The notes below the pieces were generated by a model. That model was not told the DNA's origin. It did not search any database and saw only the letters and a program-made list of their open reading frames with translations. From Azospirillaceae bacterium (GTDB lineage: Bacteria; Pseudomonadota; Alphaproteobacteria; Azospirillales; Azospirillaceae): a stretch of 64,000 nt of DNA. The translations under genes were made by a program, and so were the position numbers. How positions within the stretch are numbered: the first letter of the stretch is position 1; each line of letters begins with the position of its first letter. Where the stretch lies: contig JARLIO010000085.1 of NCBI GenBank assembly GCA_031291675.1, forward strand, positions 62,001-126,000, given 5' to 3'. Of this stretch, positions 17,522 to 25,276 are shown in pieces.

Positions 17522-18883
17522 ATGCGCGAAGGTAGCCTTGAGTCTCCGATTCGGCACCCGATCGACTGGCAAGACCCCAATTTTACTGACGAAGCCGCGA
17601 TCGATGCCGAACTGCGGCGTGTCTTTGATATTTGTCATTCCTGTCGCCGATGCTTCAATCTTTGTGACAGCTTTCCCCGTCTGTTCGATCTGATCGACGC
17701 GACATCGTCCGGGGAACTTCAGGAGGTGCCATCGGCCGATTTGAAGCCGGTGGTCGATGCCTGTACCCTGTGCGACCTGTGCTTCATGACCAAGTGCCCC
17801 TATGTTCCGCCGCACCAGTTCGACCTGGACTTCCCCCATCTGATGCTGCGCTACCGCGCGGCGGCGTTCAAACGGGGCGAGGTTTCCTTCGTCAATCGCC
17901 AGATGACCGAGACCGACCGCAATGGCAGCCTGGCCCGTCCGGTGGCGAAACTGGCCAATTGGGCGACGGACACCGCCAACACGGTGACCCGGCCGTTGCT
18001 GGAAAAGGCCGCCGGCATCCATCGCGAGGCGCATCTGCCGAAATTCAACGGCCGAACCCTGACCTTGCGGGCCAAGACCGAATCCGTTCCCGTCGATCGC
18101 ACCGCCCCGGCCGCCGGGCGCAAGGCGGTGCTCTATGCCACCTGCTTTGCCAACTACAACAATCCTTCGATTGGCCTGGCAACCCAGGCGGTGCTGGCCC
18201 GCAATGGCGTCGAGACCGAGGTGCTTTATCCCGGTTGCTGCGGCATGCCCCAGCTCGAACAGGGCGATCTGGCCCGGGTCGCTGCCAACGCGATCAAGGT
18301 TGCCGGTGCCCTCGAACCCTGGATCGATCGCGGCTACGACATCATCGCCCTGGTCCCCAGCTGTGCCCTGATGATGAAATTCGAATGGCCGCTGCTGGTG
18401 CCGCGCCATGCGCCGGAGCTGGCCGCGGTCCGCAAGCTGGCTGAAGCCACGTTCGACGTCAGCGAGTATGTGGTCAGCATCGCCAAGCGGGAGGGCCTGG
18501 CCCCCGGCCTGAAACCGCTCGACGGTGGTGTGACGCTGCATATCGCCTGTCACGCCCGGGCCCAGAATATGGGCCAGAAGGCCGCGGAGATGCTGCGCCT
18601 GCTGCCCGAGCCCGACGTCAAGGTCATCGAGCGCTGCTCGGGCCATGGCGGTTCCTGGGGCGTGCTGAAGGAAAATTTCCCCACCGCGCTGAAGGTCGGC
18701 AAGCCGGTCGCCGCCCAGGCGGTCAAGAATCGCAAGAATTTTGTCGCCTCGGAATGTCCGCTGGCCGGGGCGCACATCCTGCAGGGCATGGAACGGATCG
18801 ACGAAGACAAGATCATTCCCGCCGAGGCCCGGCACCCCATCGAGTTGTTCGCCCGTGCCTATGGCATCACCCTGGCGACATGA
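17522..18883 (+). CDS. Fe-S oxidoreductase with CCG domain (GlpC/HdrD-like)
   Basis: The 453-residue protein has two N-terminal 4Fe-4S motifs, 'CHSCRRCFNLC' (near residue 38) and 'CTLCDLCFMTKCP' (near 80). Two C-terminal cysteine-rich segments follow: 'YPGCCGMP' and 'CHARAQNMG...CSGHGG' with the CCG pattern altered to CSG. It resembles the iron-sulfur subunit of heterodisulfide reductase and glycerol-3-phosphate dehydrogenase GlpC. Such proteins sit beside rubrerythrin and DUF3501 genes in many proteobacteria and may pass electrons to rubrerythrin; this is inference. 'AAAGGAAAGG' precedes the ATG. Confidence 0.85.
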   Translation: MREGSLESPIRHPIDWQDPNFTDEAAIDAELRRVFDICHSCRRCFNLCDSFPRLFDLIDATSSGELQEVPSADLKPVVDACTLCDLCFMTKCPYVPPHQFDLDFPHLMLRYRAAAFKRGEVSFVNRQMTETDRNGSLARPVAKLANWATDTANTVTRPLLEKAAGIHREAHLPKFNGRTLTLRAKTESVPVDRTAPAAGRKAVLYATCFANYNNPSIGLATQAVLARNGVETEVLYPGCCGMPQLEQGDLARVAANAIKVAGALEPWIDRGYDIIALVPSCALMMKFEWPLLVPRHAPELAAVRKLAEATFDVSEYVVSIAKREGLAPGLKPLDGGVTLHIACHARAQNMGQKAAEMLRLLPEPDVKVIERCSGHGGSWGVLKENFPTALKVGKPVAAQAVKNRKNFVASECPLAGAHILQGMERIDEDKIIPAEARHPIELFARAYGITLAT

Positions 18884-18924
18884 CGGCTGCGGATATCGGC
18901 CGCCCTGTCAGGAGAAGCACACAA

Positions 18925-19518
18925 ATGGCTCCGCGTAAAACCGAGATCACCCGTGACGACATTCTGCCGCGCGATCGCTATCTTGAGATCCGCGACGCGC
19001 GTCGCAAGGCGGTCATCGAGCTCAAGCGTCACCGGCGCCTACCGGTCGGTCCCCACGCCACCTTCTATTTCGAAAACTACGACACGATGTGGCTGCAAAT
19101 CCACGAGATGCTGCGCGTCGAAAATGGTGGCGAGGAGCAGATCATCGACGAGCTGCGCGCCTACAATCCGCTGGTGCCCAAGGGCGATGAACTCGTCGCC
19201 ACCGTGATGATCGAAATCGACGATCCGGACCGCCGCAACGCGCTGTTGTCCCGCCTGGGCGGTCTGGAAAACCATTTCTTCGTGCAGATCGGCAACGACA
19301 CGATTACCGCGGTTCCCGAGGACGATGTCGAGCGGACCAACGCCGACGGCAAGGCGTCATCGGTCCATTTCGTCCATTTCCGCTTCACCGCCGAACAGAT
19401 CGCGCAATTCCGCACGCCGGAGGAGCGGATCCTGGCCGGAATCGATCACCCGCAATATGCCCATATGGCGGTGATCCCCGAGGAAACCCGGAGCGCACTC
19501 GCCGAAGATCTCGACTGA
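18925..19518 (+). CDS. DUF3501 family protein
   Basis: The 197-residue cytosolic protein matches the DUF3501 family, which almost always lies next to rubrerythrin and an Fe-S CCG protein. Family features are 'RHRRLPVGPHATFYFENYDT' and 'RVENGGEEQIIDELRAYNPL'. The function is unknown; a shared role in peroxide or iron defence is inferred from context. 'AGGAGAAG' lies 8 bases before ATG 18925. An in-frame ATG at 18880 overlaps the upstream stop as ATGA, so a longer form is possible. Confidence 0.85.
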   Translation: MAPRKTEITRDDILPRDRYLEIRDARRKAVIELKRHRRLPVGPHATFYFENYDTMWLQIHEMLRVENGGEEQIIDELRAYNPLVPKGDELVATVMIEIDDPDRRNALLSRLGGLENHFFVQIGNDTITAVPEDDVERTNADGKASSVHFVHFRFTAEQIAQFRTPEERILAGIDHPQYAHMAVIPEETRSALAEDLD

Positions 19519-19614
19519 ACCTGCCGCGACGGGCTCTGCCCGCGTCGTCTTTTCGGGCTTTGACGTGAACCGAGTGCAGAATCCCCAGACCGCAAAGAAA
19601 CGGCGCCGCTTGGT

Positions 19615-20556
19615 TCATTTTTCAGCAGGTCCCGGCCCCCGCTGCCCGATCCCGGGGATGTTGCCAATCTGCGCGGCGAGGAAGTCGACCAGGAGCCGAA
19701 CCCGGGCAATGCCGGCGCGCTCAGGGACAATCAGCATGCTCAGCGGCACCGATGGCAGCGAATAGTCAGGCAGGATCGCCTCAAGCTGGCCGGCCGCCAA
19801 CAAATCGTCGACAAGCCAATGATGGGCAGGCGCGATGCCCCGTCCGGCGACAAGGGCCGCGCGCGCGCCAAGCCCATGGTCGATCCGAAATCGCCCGCCG
19901 AAGGGGACCTCATGACGCTGGCCGCCCCGCTTCTGCAAGATGAGCCTGTCGCTTCCCGCCACATTCGACATCCGAATGCCCTCATGGCCGGACAAATCCT
20001 CGGGGACAGCCGGTCGCCCCCGGGCCGCCAGGTAATCGGGCGCCGCGACGAGCAGACGCCGGGATTGGCCGAGAGCCCGTAGCTTCACGGCGCTGTCGGT
20101 GAGTGGCCCCAGACGAAGCGCGACATCGATGCCCTCGCGGACGAGATTGACACGCTCGTCGGTGAGGCTGAGATCAACCCCAATGTCAGGATAGCGGTCC
20201 TGAAACGCGAAGATCAGCCGGCTGACATGCAAGACCCCGAAAGCCGCCGTGCAAGATATCCGGATCGTGCCGGCGGGCGCGCCCCGCGTGCCCCGCACCT
20301 CATCGCCGGCCTGCTCCACGAGGCGCAGGACCTGGACGCTGTTGGCATAATAGTGGCGGCCTTCGTCGGTCATGGTCACGCGCCGGGTGGTTCTGCTGAG
20401 CAGGGGCACGCCAATGGCCTGCTCGAGTTCCCGCAGATGCCGTGTGATCGTCGATTGACCGACTCTGAGTTCACGCGCGACCGCCGACAGGCTGCCGCGC
20501 TCGGCAACGCGGACGAAGGTCCGCATGCGCTCAAGCGTAACGCCCGACTTATCCAT
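19615..20556 (-). CDS. LysR-family transcriptional regulator
   Basis: The 313-residue protein has an N-terminal winged helix-turn-helix ('FVRVAERGSLSAVARELRVG', 'STITRHLRELEQAIGVPLL') and a C-terminal effector-binding domain of the CrgA/DmlR-like branch ('DIGVDLSLTDERVNLVREG'). It is divergent from the quinone-reductase-like gene at 20653, the usual arrangement for a LysR regulator and its target. A fragment very similar to codons of this gene lies at 40174-40256. The inducer is unknown. Confidence 0.9.
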   Translation of the reverse strand: MDKSGVTLERMRTFVRVAERGSLSAVARELRVGQSTITRHLRELEQAIGVPLLSRTTRRVTMTDEGRHYYANSVQVLRLVEQAGDEVRGTRGAPAGTIRISCTAAFGVLHVSRLIFAFQDRYPDIGVDLSLTDERVNLVREGIDVALRLGPLTDSAVKLRALGQSRRLLVAAPDYLAARGRPAVPEDLSGHEGIRMSNVAGSDRLILQKRGGQRHEVPFGGRFRIDHGLGARAALVAGRGIAPAHHWLVDDLLAAGQLEAILPDYSLPSVPLSMLIVPERAGIARVRLLVDFLAAQIGNIPGIGQRGPGPAEK

Positions 20557-20562
20557 GATTCG

Positions 20563-20576
20563 GCATAATCATATGC
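20563..20576. promoter_or_regulatory. possible LysR operator
   Basis: The imperfect palindrome 'GCATAATCATATGC' lies between the divergent LysR and quinone-reductase genes, just before the LysR start. Its size and place suit a LysR-type site or the lysR -10 region. The match is short. Confidence 0.3.
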
Positions 20577-20652
20577 ATTGTCCACAGCTGGTGGAGCTCA
20601 TCTGTCTTGTCTAGGGTCGAGGGGTCAATTGCCAGGTTTGGAGGGCTGCTCG

Positions 20653-21474
20653 ATGAAAGTGCTGCTTGTTTTCGCTCATCCCGAATCGCGCTCGCTTAAC
20701 GGCGCGCTTCGCGATGTCGCCATCCAGGAGCTTGAGGCCCAGGGCCACGCGGTGTGTGTGTCGGATCTCTATGCCAGCCGCTGGAAATCCGAGGTCGACC
20801 GTGCCGACTTCCCCTTGCTGGCGCCAGACGCGCGGCTCAAGCCGGCCGCAGCCTCTGGCGCGGCGTTCGCCGCCAACGCGCTGACGGAAGACGTCAAGGC
20901 CGAGCAGGAGAAGCTGTTGTGGGCCGACGCCCTGATCCTCCAGTTTCCGCTGTGGTGGTTCACCATGCCGGCGATCCTCAAGGGCTGGGTCGATCGCGTG
21001 TACGCCTACGGTTTCGCCTATGGCGTCGGCGAGCACAGCGAGAAGCGCTGGGGCGACCGCTATGGTGAAGGCGCCATGGCGGGAAAGCGGGCCATGGTGC
21101 TCGTGACGACCGGCGGCTGGGAAGAGCACTATTCCGCCCGGGGGATCAACGGGCCCATCGACGACCTGCTGTTCCCGATCAATCACGGAATCCTGTTTTA
21201 TCCGGGCTTCGACGTCCTTCCGCCGTTCGTGGTTTACCGGGCCGATCATCTCAATGACGCGGCGTTCGGGCTCGTTGCCGAGCGCCTGCGCGACAGGATG
21301 CGGAAACTTGCGACCGCCACGCCCATTCCTTATCGCCGGCAGAATGGTGGCGACTATCTGATTCCGAGCATGCAGCTTCGCCCGGAGCTGGGTGATCCGG
21401 GCGCGACCAGCTTCGCGCTTCACCGGAACGGCGCGGCAACTGGTGATCCGGCTTCGCGGCCAAAAGGTCGTTGA
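20653..21474 (+). CDS. NAD(P)H:quinone oxidoreductase (flavodoxin-like fold)
   Basis: The 273-residue protein resembles the NQO1/MdaB/KefF flavodoxin-like family: 'MKVLLVFAHPESRSLNGAL' is the FMN/FAD phosphate-binding start, and 'LILQFPLWWFTMPAILKGW' plus 'LVTTGGWEEHYS' are conserved signatures. It probably carries out two-electron reduction of quinones or related electrophiles, controlled by the divergent LysR protein. The ATG at 20653 was preferred because upstream codons lack family similarity. The last 40 residues are less conserved. Confidence 0.85.
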   Translation: MKVLLVFAHPESRSLNGALRDVAIQELEAQGHAVCVSDLYASRWKSEVDRADFPLLAPDARLKPAAASGAAFAANALTEDVKAEQEKLLWADALILQFPLWWFTMPAILKGWVDRVYAYGFAYGVGEHSEKRWGDRYGEGAMAGKRAMVLVTTGGWEEHYSARGINGPIDDLLFPINHGILFYPGFDVLPPFVVYRADHLNDAAFGLVAERLRDRMRKLATATPIPYRRQNGGDYLIPSMQLRPELGDPGATSFALHRNGAATGDPASRPKGR

Positions 21475-21598
21475 TCAACCTCGACCAGGGTCCAGGCCCT
21501 GACCGAAGGGGCGAATCGATAACCTTTCAACCTGCGAATCAACCCGCTCATTTTCTTGGATAGGCCTTGTGACCTGAATGCCGGTATCTATACGGAAA

Positions 21599-21633
21599 TT
21601 GCGCAAAGAACGTTAATTGCACTCTTTGCGCAA
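21599..21633 (+). promoter_or_regulatory. paired palindromes, likely operator of the first TA pair
   Basis: The 11-base arms 'TTGCGCAAAGA' (21599-21609) and 'TCTTTGCGCAA' (21623-21633) are perfect complements, and each contains the 8-base palindrome TTGCGCAA. The right copy lies inside the spacer of the promoter at 21617-21645. This is the layout expected for autoregulation by an antitoxin. Confidence 0.55.
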
Positions 21634-21645
21634 ACCGCGTATTGT
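21617..21645 (+). promoter_or_regulatory. promoter of the first TA pair
   Basis: TTGCAC (21617-21622) and TATTGT (21640-21645) are spaced by 17 bases, about 30 bases before the antitoxin start. The spacer contains a TTGCGCAA half-site. Confidence 0.45.
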
Positions 21646-21675
21646 TATCCGGATGAAAGATGAGGACGCGTGGCA

Positions 21676-21951
21676 ATGACTGAAGCCGTTCCGGCCGCCG
21701 AGTTCGCTCGCAACTTTGGCCGCTACAAATTGCAGGCACAGCGCGAAGCCGTACCTGTTTCAAGCAACGGCACGCTCGCCGGATATTTCGTGGCGACACA
21801 CGAGTACGAAGAACTGCGCAAGCTCAAGAGCATGCGTCGCCGTTTCCTGACGGCGGAGCTGTCGGACGAAGAAGTAGAGCAGATAACATCGTCGCGCATG
21901 GACCATCGCCACGATCACCTTAACAAGGTGCTAGATTCCGAACAAAAGTAA
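21676..21951 (+). CDS. Phd/YefM-like antitoxin
   Basis: The product of about 91 residues resembles prevent-host-death type antitoxins: 'VPAAEFARNFGRYKLQAQRE' followed by 'PVSSNGTLAGYFVATHEYEE' is the Phd-like DNA-binding fold, and the acidic/charged tail should wrap the toxin. A GTG at 21670 is an alternative start two codons earlier. The toxin gene follows 9 bases after the stop. It is paralogous to the interrupted antitoxin at 38655, sharing the 'ELSDEE' block. It probably represses its own promoter through the palindromes upstream. Confidence 0.75.
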   Translation: MTEAVPAAEFARNFGRYKLQAQREAVPVSSNGTLAGYFVATHEYEELRKLKSMRRRFLTAELSDEEVEQITSSRMDHRHDHLNKVLDSEQK

Positions 21952-21960
21952 AAACATTCC

Positions 21961-22389
21961 ATGCCAATTCCAGCGCCAGAGCCGGGTCTTGTCATATCTT
22001 ATGCTTACCTGTGGGATCACGAAGCACAGCGGGGACAGGAAGAGGGTCGCAAAGACCGACCCTGTGTCGTAACGCTTGCCGTCCAGCGCCAGCAATACGA
22101 CGAAACGCTGGTGACGGTATTGCCGATTACACATAATCCGCCGGGAAACGCCAGCGCCGCTGTTGAAATTCCGCTCTCCGTCAAACGGCTTCTTGGCCTT
22201 GATGACGCTCGCTCATGGGTTGTTGTCAGCGAGGGCGATCAATTTGTCTGGCCGGGCTATGATCTACGGAAAGCTGGCGGTAACGACCGATACGACTATG
22301 GATTTCTGCCGCCAAACTTTTTCAGATCCATCCTTGCGACCTTCAGGGCATGGCACGAGACGCACAAAGTCACGTCAACGACAAGGTGA
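21961..22389 (+). CDS. PemK-like toxin of a type II TA pair
   Basis: The 142-residue protein has the compact beta-rich pattern of PemK/MazF-like toxins, with 'PGLVISYAYLWDHEAQRG', 'KDRPCVVTLA', 'VTVLPITHNPP' and 'RSWVVVSEGDQFVWPG'. It follows a Phd-like antitoxin and is clearly homologous to the protein at 38915. MazF-type toxins cut mRNA; that activity is inferred, and the family may equally be an uncharacterised relative. No strong ribosome site is visible, so its translation may depend on the antitoxin gene. Confidence 0.7.
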   Translation: MPIPAPEPGLVISYAYLWDHEAQRGQEEGRKDRPCVVTLAVQRQQYDETLVTVLPITHNPPGNASAAVEIPLSVKRLLGLDDARSWVVVSEGDQFVWPGYDLRKAGGNDRYDYGFLPPNFFRSILATFRAWHETHKVTSTTR

Positions 22390-22645
22390 CTTGGCGCATA
22401 AGCCTTGAGTACTGCAAGCGTCGCGCCACCGCCCGCCGTAGTACGCCGCCGCATTATGGAGGAAATTACCCCAGAATGGCGCCTAATGCCCCGAAGCAGG
22501 CCTATTTCAGCGCCATGAGCCGGGACACTGCTTTGTTCAATTCGGCCTCGTCCTTCAAGGCTTGCCCAAGACGCTCCGATAACTCGGCAAACACGACTCG
22601 CACATCTTGTGCAATGTTTCACGAAAATACGTTACGATCCCAGAC

Positions 22646-23299
22646 ATGACCCCTGACGCGATCGATCAATTTTTCGCCCGCCTCGCCGCCACCACCCCGG
22701 AGCCGCGCAGCGAACTGGACTATGTCAATCCCTATACCCTGCTGGTTGCCGTCGTGCTGTCGGCGCAGGCGACGGACATCGGCGTCAATCGGGCGACCCG
22801 GGCGCTGTTCGCCCAGGTCGATACGCCCGACAAGATGCTGGCCCTGGGCGAGGCGCGGCTGCGCGACGAAATCAAGACCATCGGCCTGTTCAATACCAAG
22901 GCCCGAAACGTCATCAAGCTGTCGGAGATCCTGGTGCGCGATCACGGCGGCGTGGTGCCCCGACAGCGGGAGTTGCTGGAGGCGCTGCCCGGAGTCGGGC
23001 GCAAGACGGCGAATGTCGTGTTGAATGTGGCGTTCGGCGAGCCGACGATCGCGGTCGACACCCATATTTTTCGGGTTGGCAATCGCACCGGCATGGCGCC
23101 GGGCCGAACCCCCGATGCCGTGGAACGGGGCCTGCTGGCGGTGGTTCCGGAGCGATGGCGGCGCCACGCCCATCACTGGCTGATCCTGCACGGACGCTAT
23201 GTCTGCAAGGCGCGGCGCCCGGATTGCGGCCGGTGCCCGGTCGCGGATCTGTGCGACTTTCCCGATAAGGATACCGGCCCGGTCGCCGCCTTGTCCTGA
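22646..23299 (+). CDS. nth: endonuclease III
   Basis: Endonuclease III is a DNA glycosylase/AP lyase for oxidised pyrimidines. The 217-residue protein has the helix-hairpin-helix 'LPGVGRKTANVVLN' with the catalytic lysine. The catalytic aspartate is in 'VDTHIFRVGNR', and the C-terminal 4Fe-4S ligands follow the pattern C-x6-C-x2-C-x5-C in 'CKARRPDCGRCPVADLC'. The ATG at 22646 begins 'MTPDAIDQFF'; codons upstream show no similarity. It lies alone after the TA pair. Confidence 0.95.
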   Translation: MTPDAIDQFFARLAATTPEPRSELDYVNPYTLLVAVVLSAQATDIGVNRATRALFAQVDTPDKMLALGEARLRDEIKTIGLFNTKARNVIKLSEILVRDHGGVVPRQRELLEALPGVGRKTANVVLNVAFGEPTIAVDTHIFRVGNRTGMAPGRTPDAVERGLLAVVPERWRRHAHHWLILHGRYVCKARRPDCGRCPVADLCDFPDKDTGPVAALS

Positions 23300-23351
23300 T
23301 CCGCGGGGGAACCGCCGGGAAGGGCCTCGTGGGGTACGTCATCGAATTTGC

Positions 23352-23447
23352 GACCGTCGCCCTCGCGAACGCGGGGGCCCAGAGCCGCAAGCTCCGAACG
23401 ATGGCGCCCGGGGCCCTGGATGCCCGCGTTCGCGAGCATGACGGTGG
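23352..23447. repeat. REP-like inverted repeat downstream of nth
   Basis: Bases 23352-23381 and 23418-23447 are inverted copies, with a 14-bp perfect core ('CTCGCGAACGCGGG' and its complement) and about 24 of 30 positions paired. It lies between the convergent nth and bactofilin genes, a typical place for dispersed palindromic elements. It may also act as a bidirectional terminator. Confidence 0.55.
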
Positions 23448-23509
23448 CGAGAGATCCTCTCATTGTCCGCGACGCGAGCCACGAGGCGTCCTTCCCGGCG
23501 TTCGGCTCC

Positions 23510-24283
23510 TCAGTCGAGGCTGGCCTCGGCGGTCGCGGACGCTGAGTAGGGGCTGGTTGGCGACGCGGGCGCCGGGCTCCAGGCCGATGGCGCCGCGGCG
23601 GCGATTTCACCGGGCGCTTTCGCGGCGGTCTCGCTGGCGGTTTCGGCGGTGGTCTCGACCTGGCCGCTGAGCCGGCCCCCGGCTTCGACTTCCAGCTCGC
23701 CATAGCGGATCGTGCCGGAAATGCGGCCGGTGGCGCGGACCTGCAACCGGCCTCGAACCGTCAATTCGCCTTCGAAACGACCCGCGATATCGGCGCTGTC
23801 GATTTCGACGCTGCCGCGGAACAAGCCCGATTCGGCGATTTCGACGGTCCGGCCGCCGCGCAGCTTGGCTTCCACGGTGCCTTCGACGACCAGCACGTCG
23901 CAGGCGGTGATTTCACCGGCCAGGGAGATTTCCCGACCGACGGTGAGGCGGCGCGTCTGGTTCGGGCCGGTGCTGCCGGCCGCGGCGGGAGCGGCGGCCG
24001 GGGCGCTGGATGTCGGCTCGGTGCGGCGAACCAGGCCCTGCGCGGAACCGAGCGGCGCGCTGGAGGATGTCGGGGACAGGCTCGGAACCTCGAGGGACCG
24101 CCGCGGGGCGTCGAACTTGTGCGGCGGCGGGGCGGGCTGCTTTATCGTCGACATATCGTATCCCTTGTCGGAAAGCGGAGAGCGGACCGGTTCGGACGGC
24201 GTGGCGAACGGCCGCGGGGCCTCCGTCGACACCGGGTTATCGGTTTTCGGGGGTTCGTTGCTGGCGGACTTGCGTCGGAACAT
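23510..24283 (-). CDS. bactofilin family cytoskeletal protein
   Basis: The 257-residue protein has a bactofilin core (about residues 115-220) with the short beta-helix repeats of the family, for example 'GEITACDVLVVEGTVEAKL', 'SADIAGRFEGELTVRGRL' and 'YGELEVEAGGRLSGQ'. Long Pro/Ser/Ala-rich flanks lie on both sides. Bactofilins polymerise without nucleotides and help to shape the cell or place envelope machinery. 'GAGGTG' supports the ATG at 24283 (MFRRKS..) over the one two codons upstream, which is too close to it. Confidence 0.9.
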   Translation of the reverse strand: MFRRKSASNEPPKTDNPVSTEAPRPFATPSEPVRSPLSDKGYDMSTIKQPAPPPHKFDAPRRSLEVPSLSPTSSSAPLGSAQGLVRRTEPTSSAPAAAPAAAGSTGPNQTRRLTVGREISLAGEITACDVLVVEGTVEAKLRGGRTVEIAESGLFRGSVEIDSADIAGRFEGELTVRGRLQVRATGRISGTIRYGELEVEAGGRLSGQVETTAETASETAAKAPGEIAAAAPSAWSPAPASPTSPYSASATAEASLD

Positions 24284-24359
24284 CGGCATCACCTCACGGA
24301 ACGAGACGAGCATCTACTCTTGTGGCAGACGGAGCGGACTTTGATTCGGCAACACCGGT

Positions 24360-25049
24360 TCACGTCCCGGCGAACGGCCGCCGACCGGTCGCCAAGCCTT
24401 GGAACACATGCACCATAAAGGCCGTTGCGATCACTGGCACTACCAAATTAACCATGGGCAGCGTTGACAGAAACGCGATCACGATCCCGGCACACAGCAG
24501 TCGGAGACGATGAAGCCGGCGAATTTCTTTCGCCAGGCCGGCCCCGACACGGCGGCGCGCGACCATATCGAAATATTCCCGGCTCAGGAGATAGCCGTTG
24601 AGGCCATAAAAAACCACGAAATTGCCAATTGGAACGAGATAAAGCGGCAAGGCGAGGAAATTGACGACCAGCAGGAGGACCAGAAAGCGCAGCGAAACGA
24701 TCAGATCGCCAAACCATGAGGTCGGCATCGGCGGCAACAGATCCGGATAATATCGTCGTTCCACCGCCCGGGCCACGGGTTCCAGCAACAGTCCCGCAAT
24801 TGTCACAACGACCGCGGGAAACAGCAGCCAGGTCAGGCCGAGCACGGCGAACCCGCCCAGGACACTGACCATGGTGTTGATCCACCACACCGTATAGGGG
24901 TGGCTGTAATCCAGTCCAATCCAGACGATCACAGCGACGAGGATGAAAGATCCCAGTGCCCCGAGCACGCTGGACCAGATCACTTTTTGAATCGGCGGGT
25001 CGGCAAGCTGCGCAAAGGCGCGGAACAGGGCAGAAATCATCGCTCGCAT
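24360..25049 (-). CDS. EI24 domain (CysZ-like) membrane protein
   Basis: The 229-residue protein has about four to five hydrophobic segments (for example 'ALGSFILVAVIVWIGL', 'FLVLLLVVNFLALPLYLVPI' and 'PMVNLVVPVIATAFMV') and the EI24/CysZ-family pattern 'FYGLNGYLLSREYFDMVA'. CysZ proteins import sulfate, but many alphaproteobacterial EI24 proteins are uncharacterised, and no sulfate genes lie nearby. Start codon choice among GTG 25052 and ATG 25049 is uncertain. Confidence 0.75.
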   Translation of the reverse strand: MRAMISALFRAFAQLADPPIQKVIWSSVLGALGSFILVAVIVWIGLDYSHPYTVWWINTMVSVLGGFAVLGLTWLLFPAVVVTIAGLLLEPVARAVERRYYPDLLPPMPTSWFGDLIVSLRFLVLLLVVNFLALPLYLVPIGNFVVFYGLNGYLLSREYFDMVARRRVGAGLAKEIRRLHRLRLLCAGIVIAFLSTLPMVNLVVPVIATAFMVHVFQGLATGRRPFAGT

Positions 25050-25276
25050 CACAGTTTTCCGATACCACCGTAACGACCCTCGGAAGGGTCGGCAAGGTCC
25101 CTTGGCCGGCGCGAACGGCTAATCCCCGAAATCCCCCGGGACATCGCGGAGGCACCGGCCCGCTGCCAACATTGCCGCGATCGCTGAAGCGCGCTAAGAC
25201 CCGGATGCTTGCGCCGGCCGGCGTGGTTCGCCGCCGCCTTTTCGCGGGTTTCCTGCTCATCACCAAGGTCTTACCC

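Noticed and set aside
22502-22621. 38-codon minus-strand frame ending 'ELNKAVSRLMALK' between the first PemK toxin and nth
   Set aside because: It looks protein-like and might be the C-terminal end of a lost gene, but it has no start codon and I cannot name a family, so it is not called.
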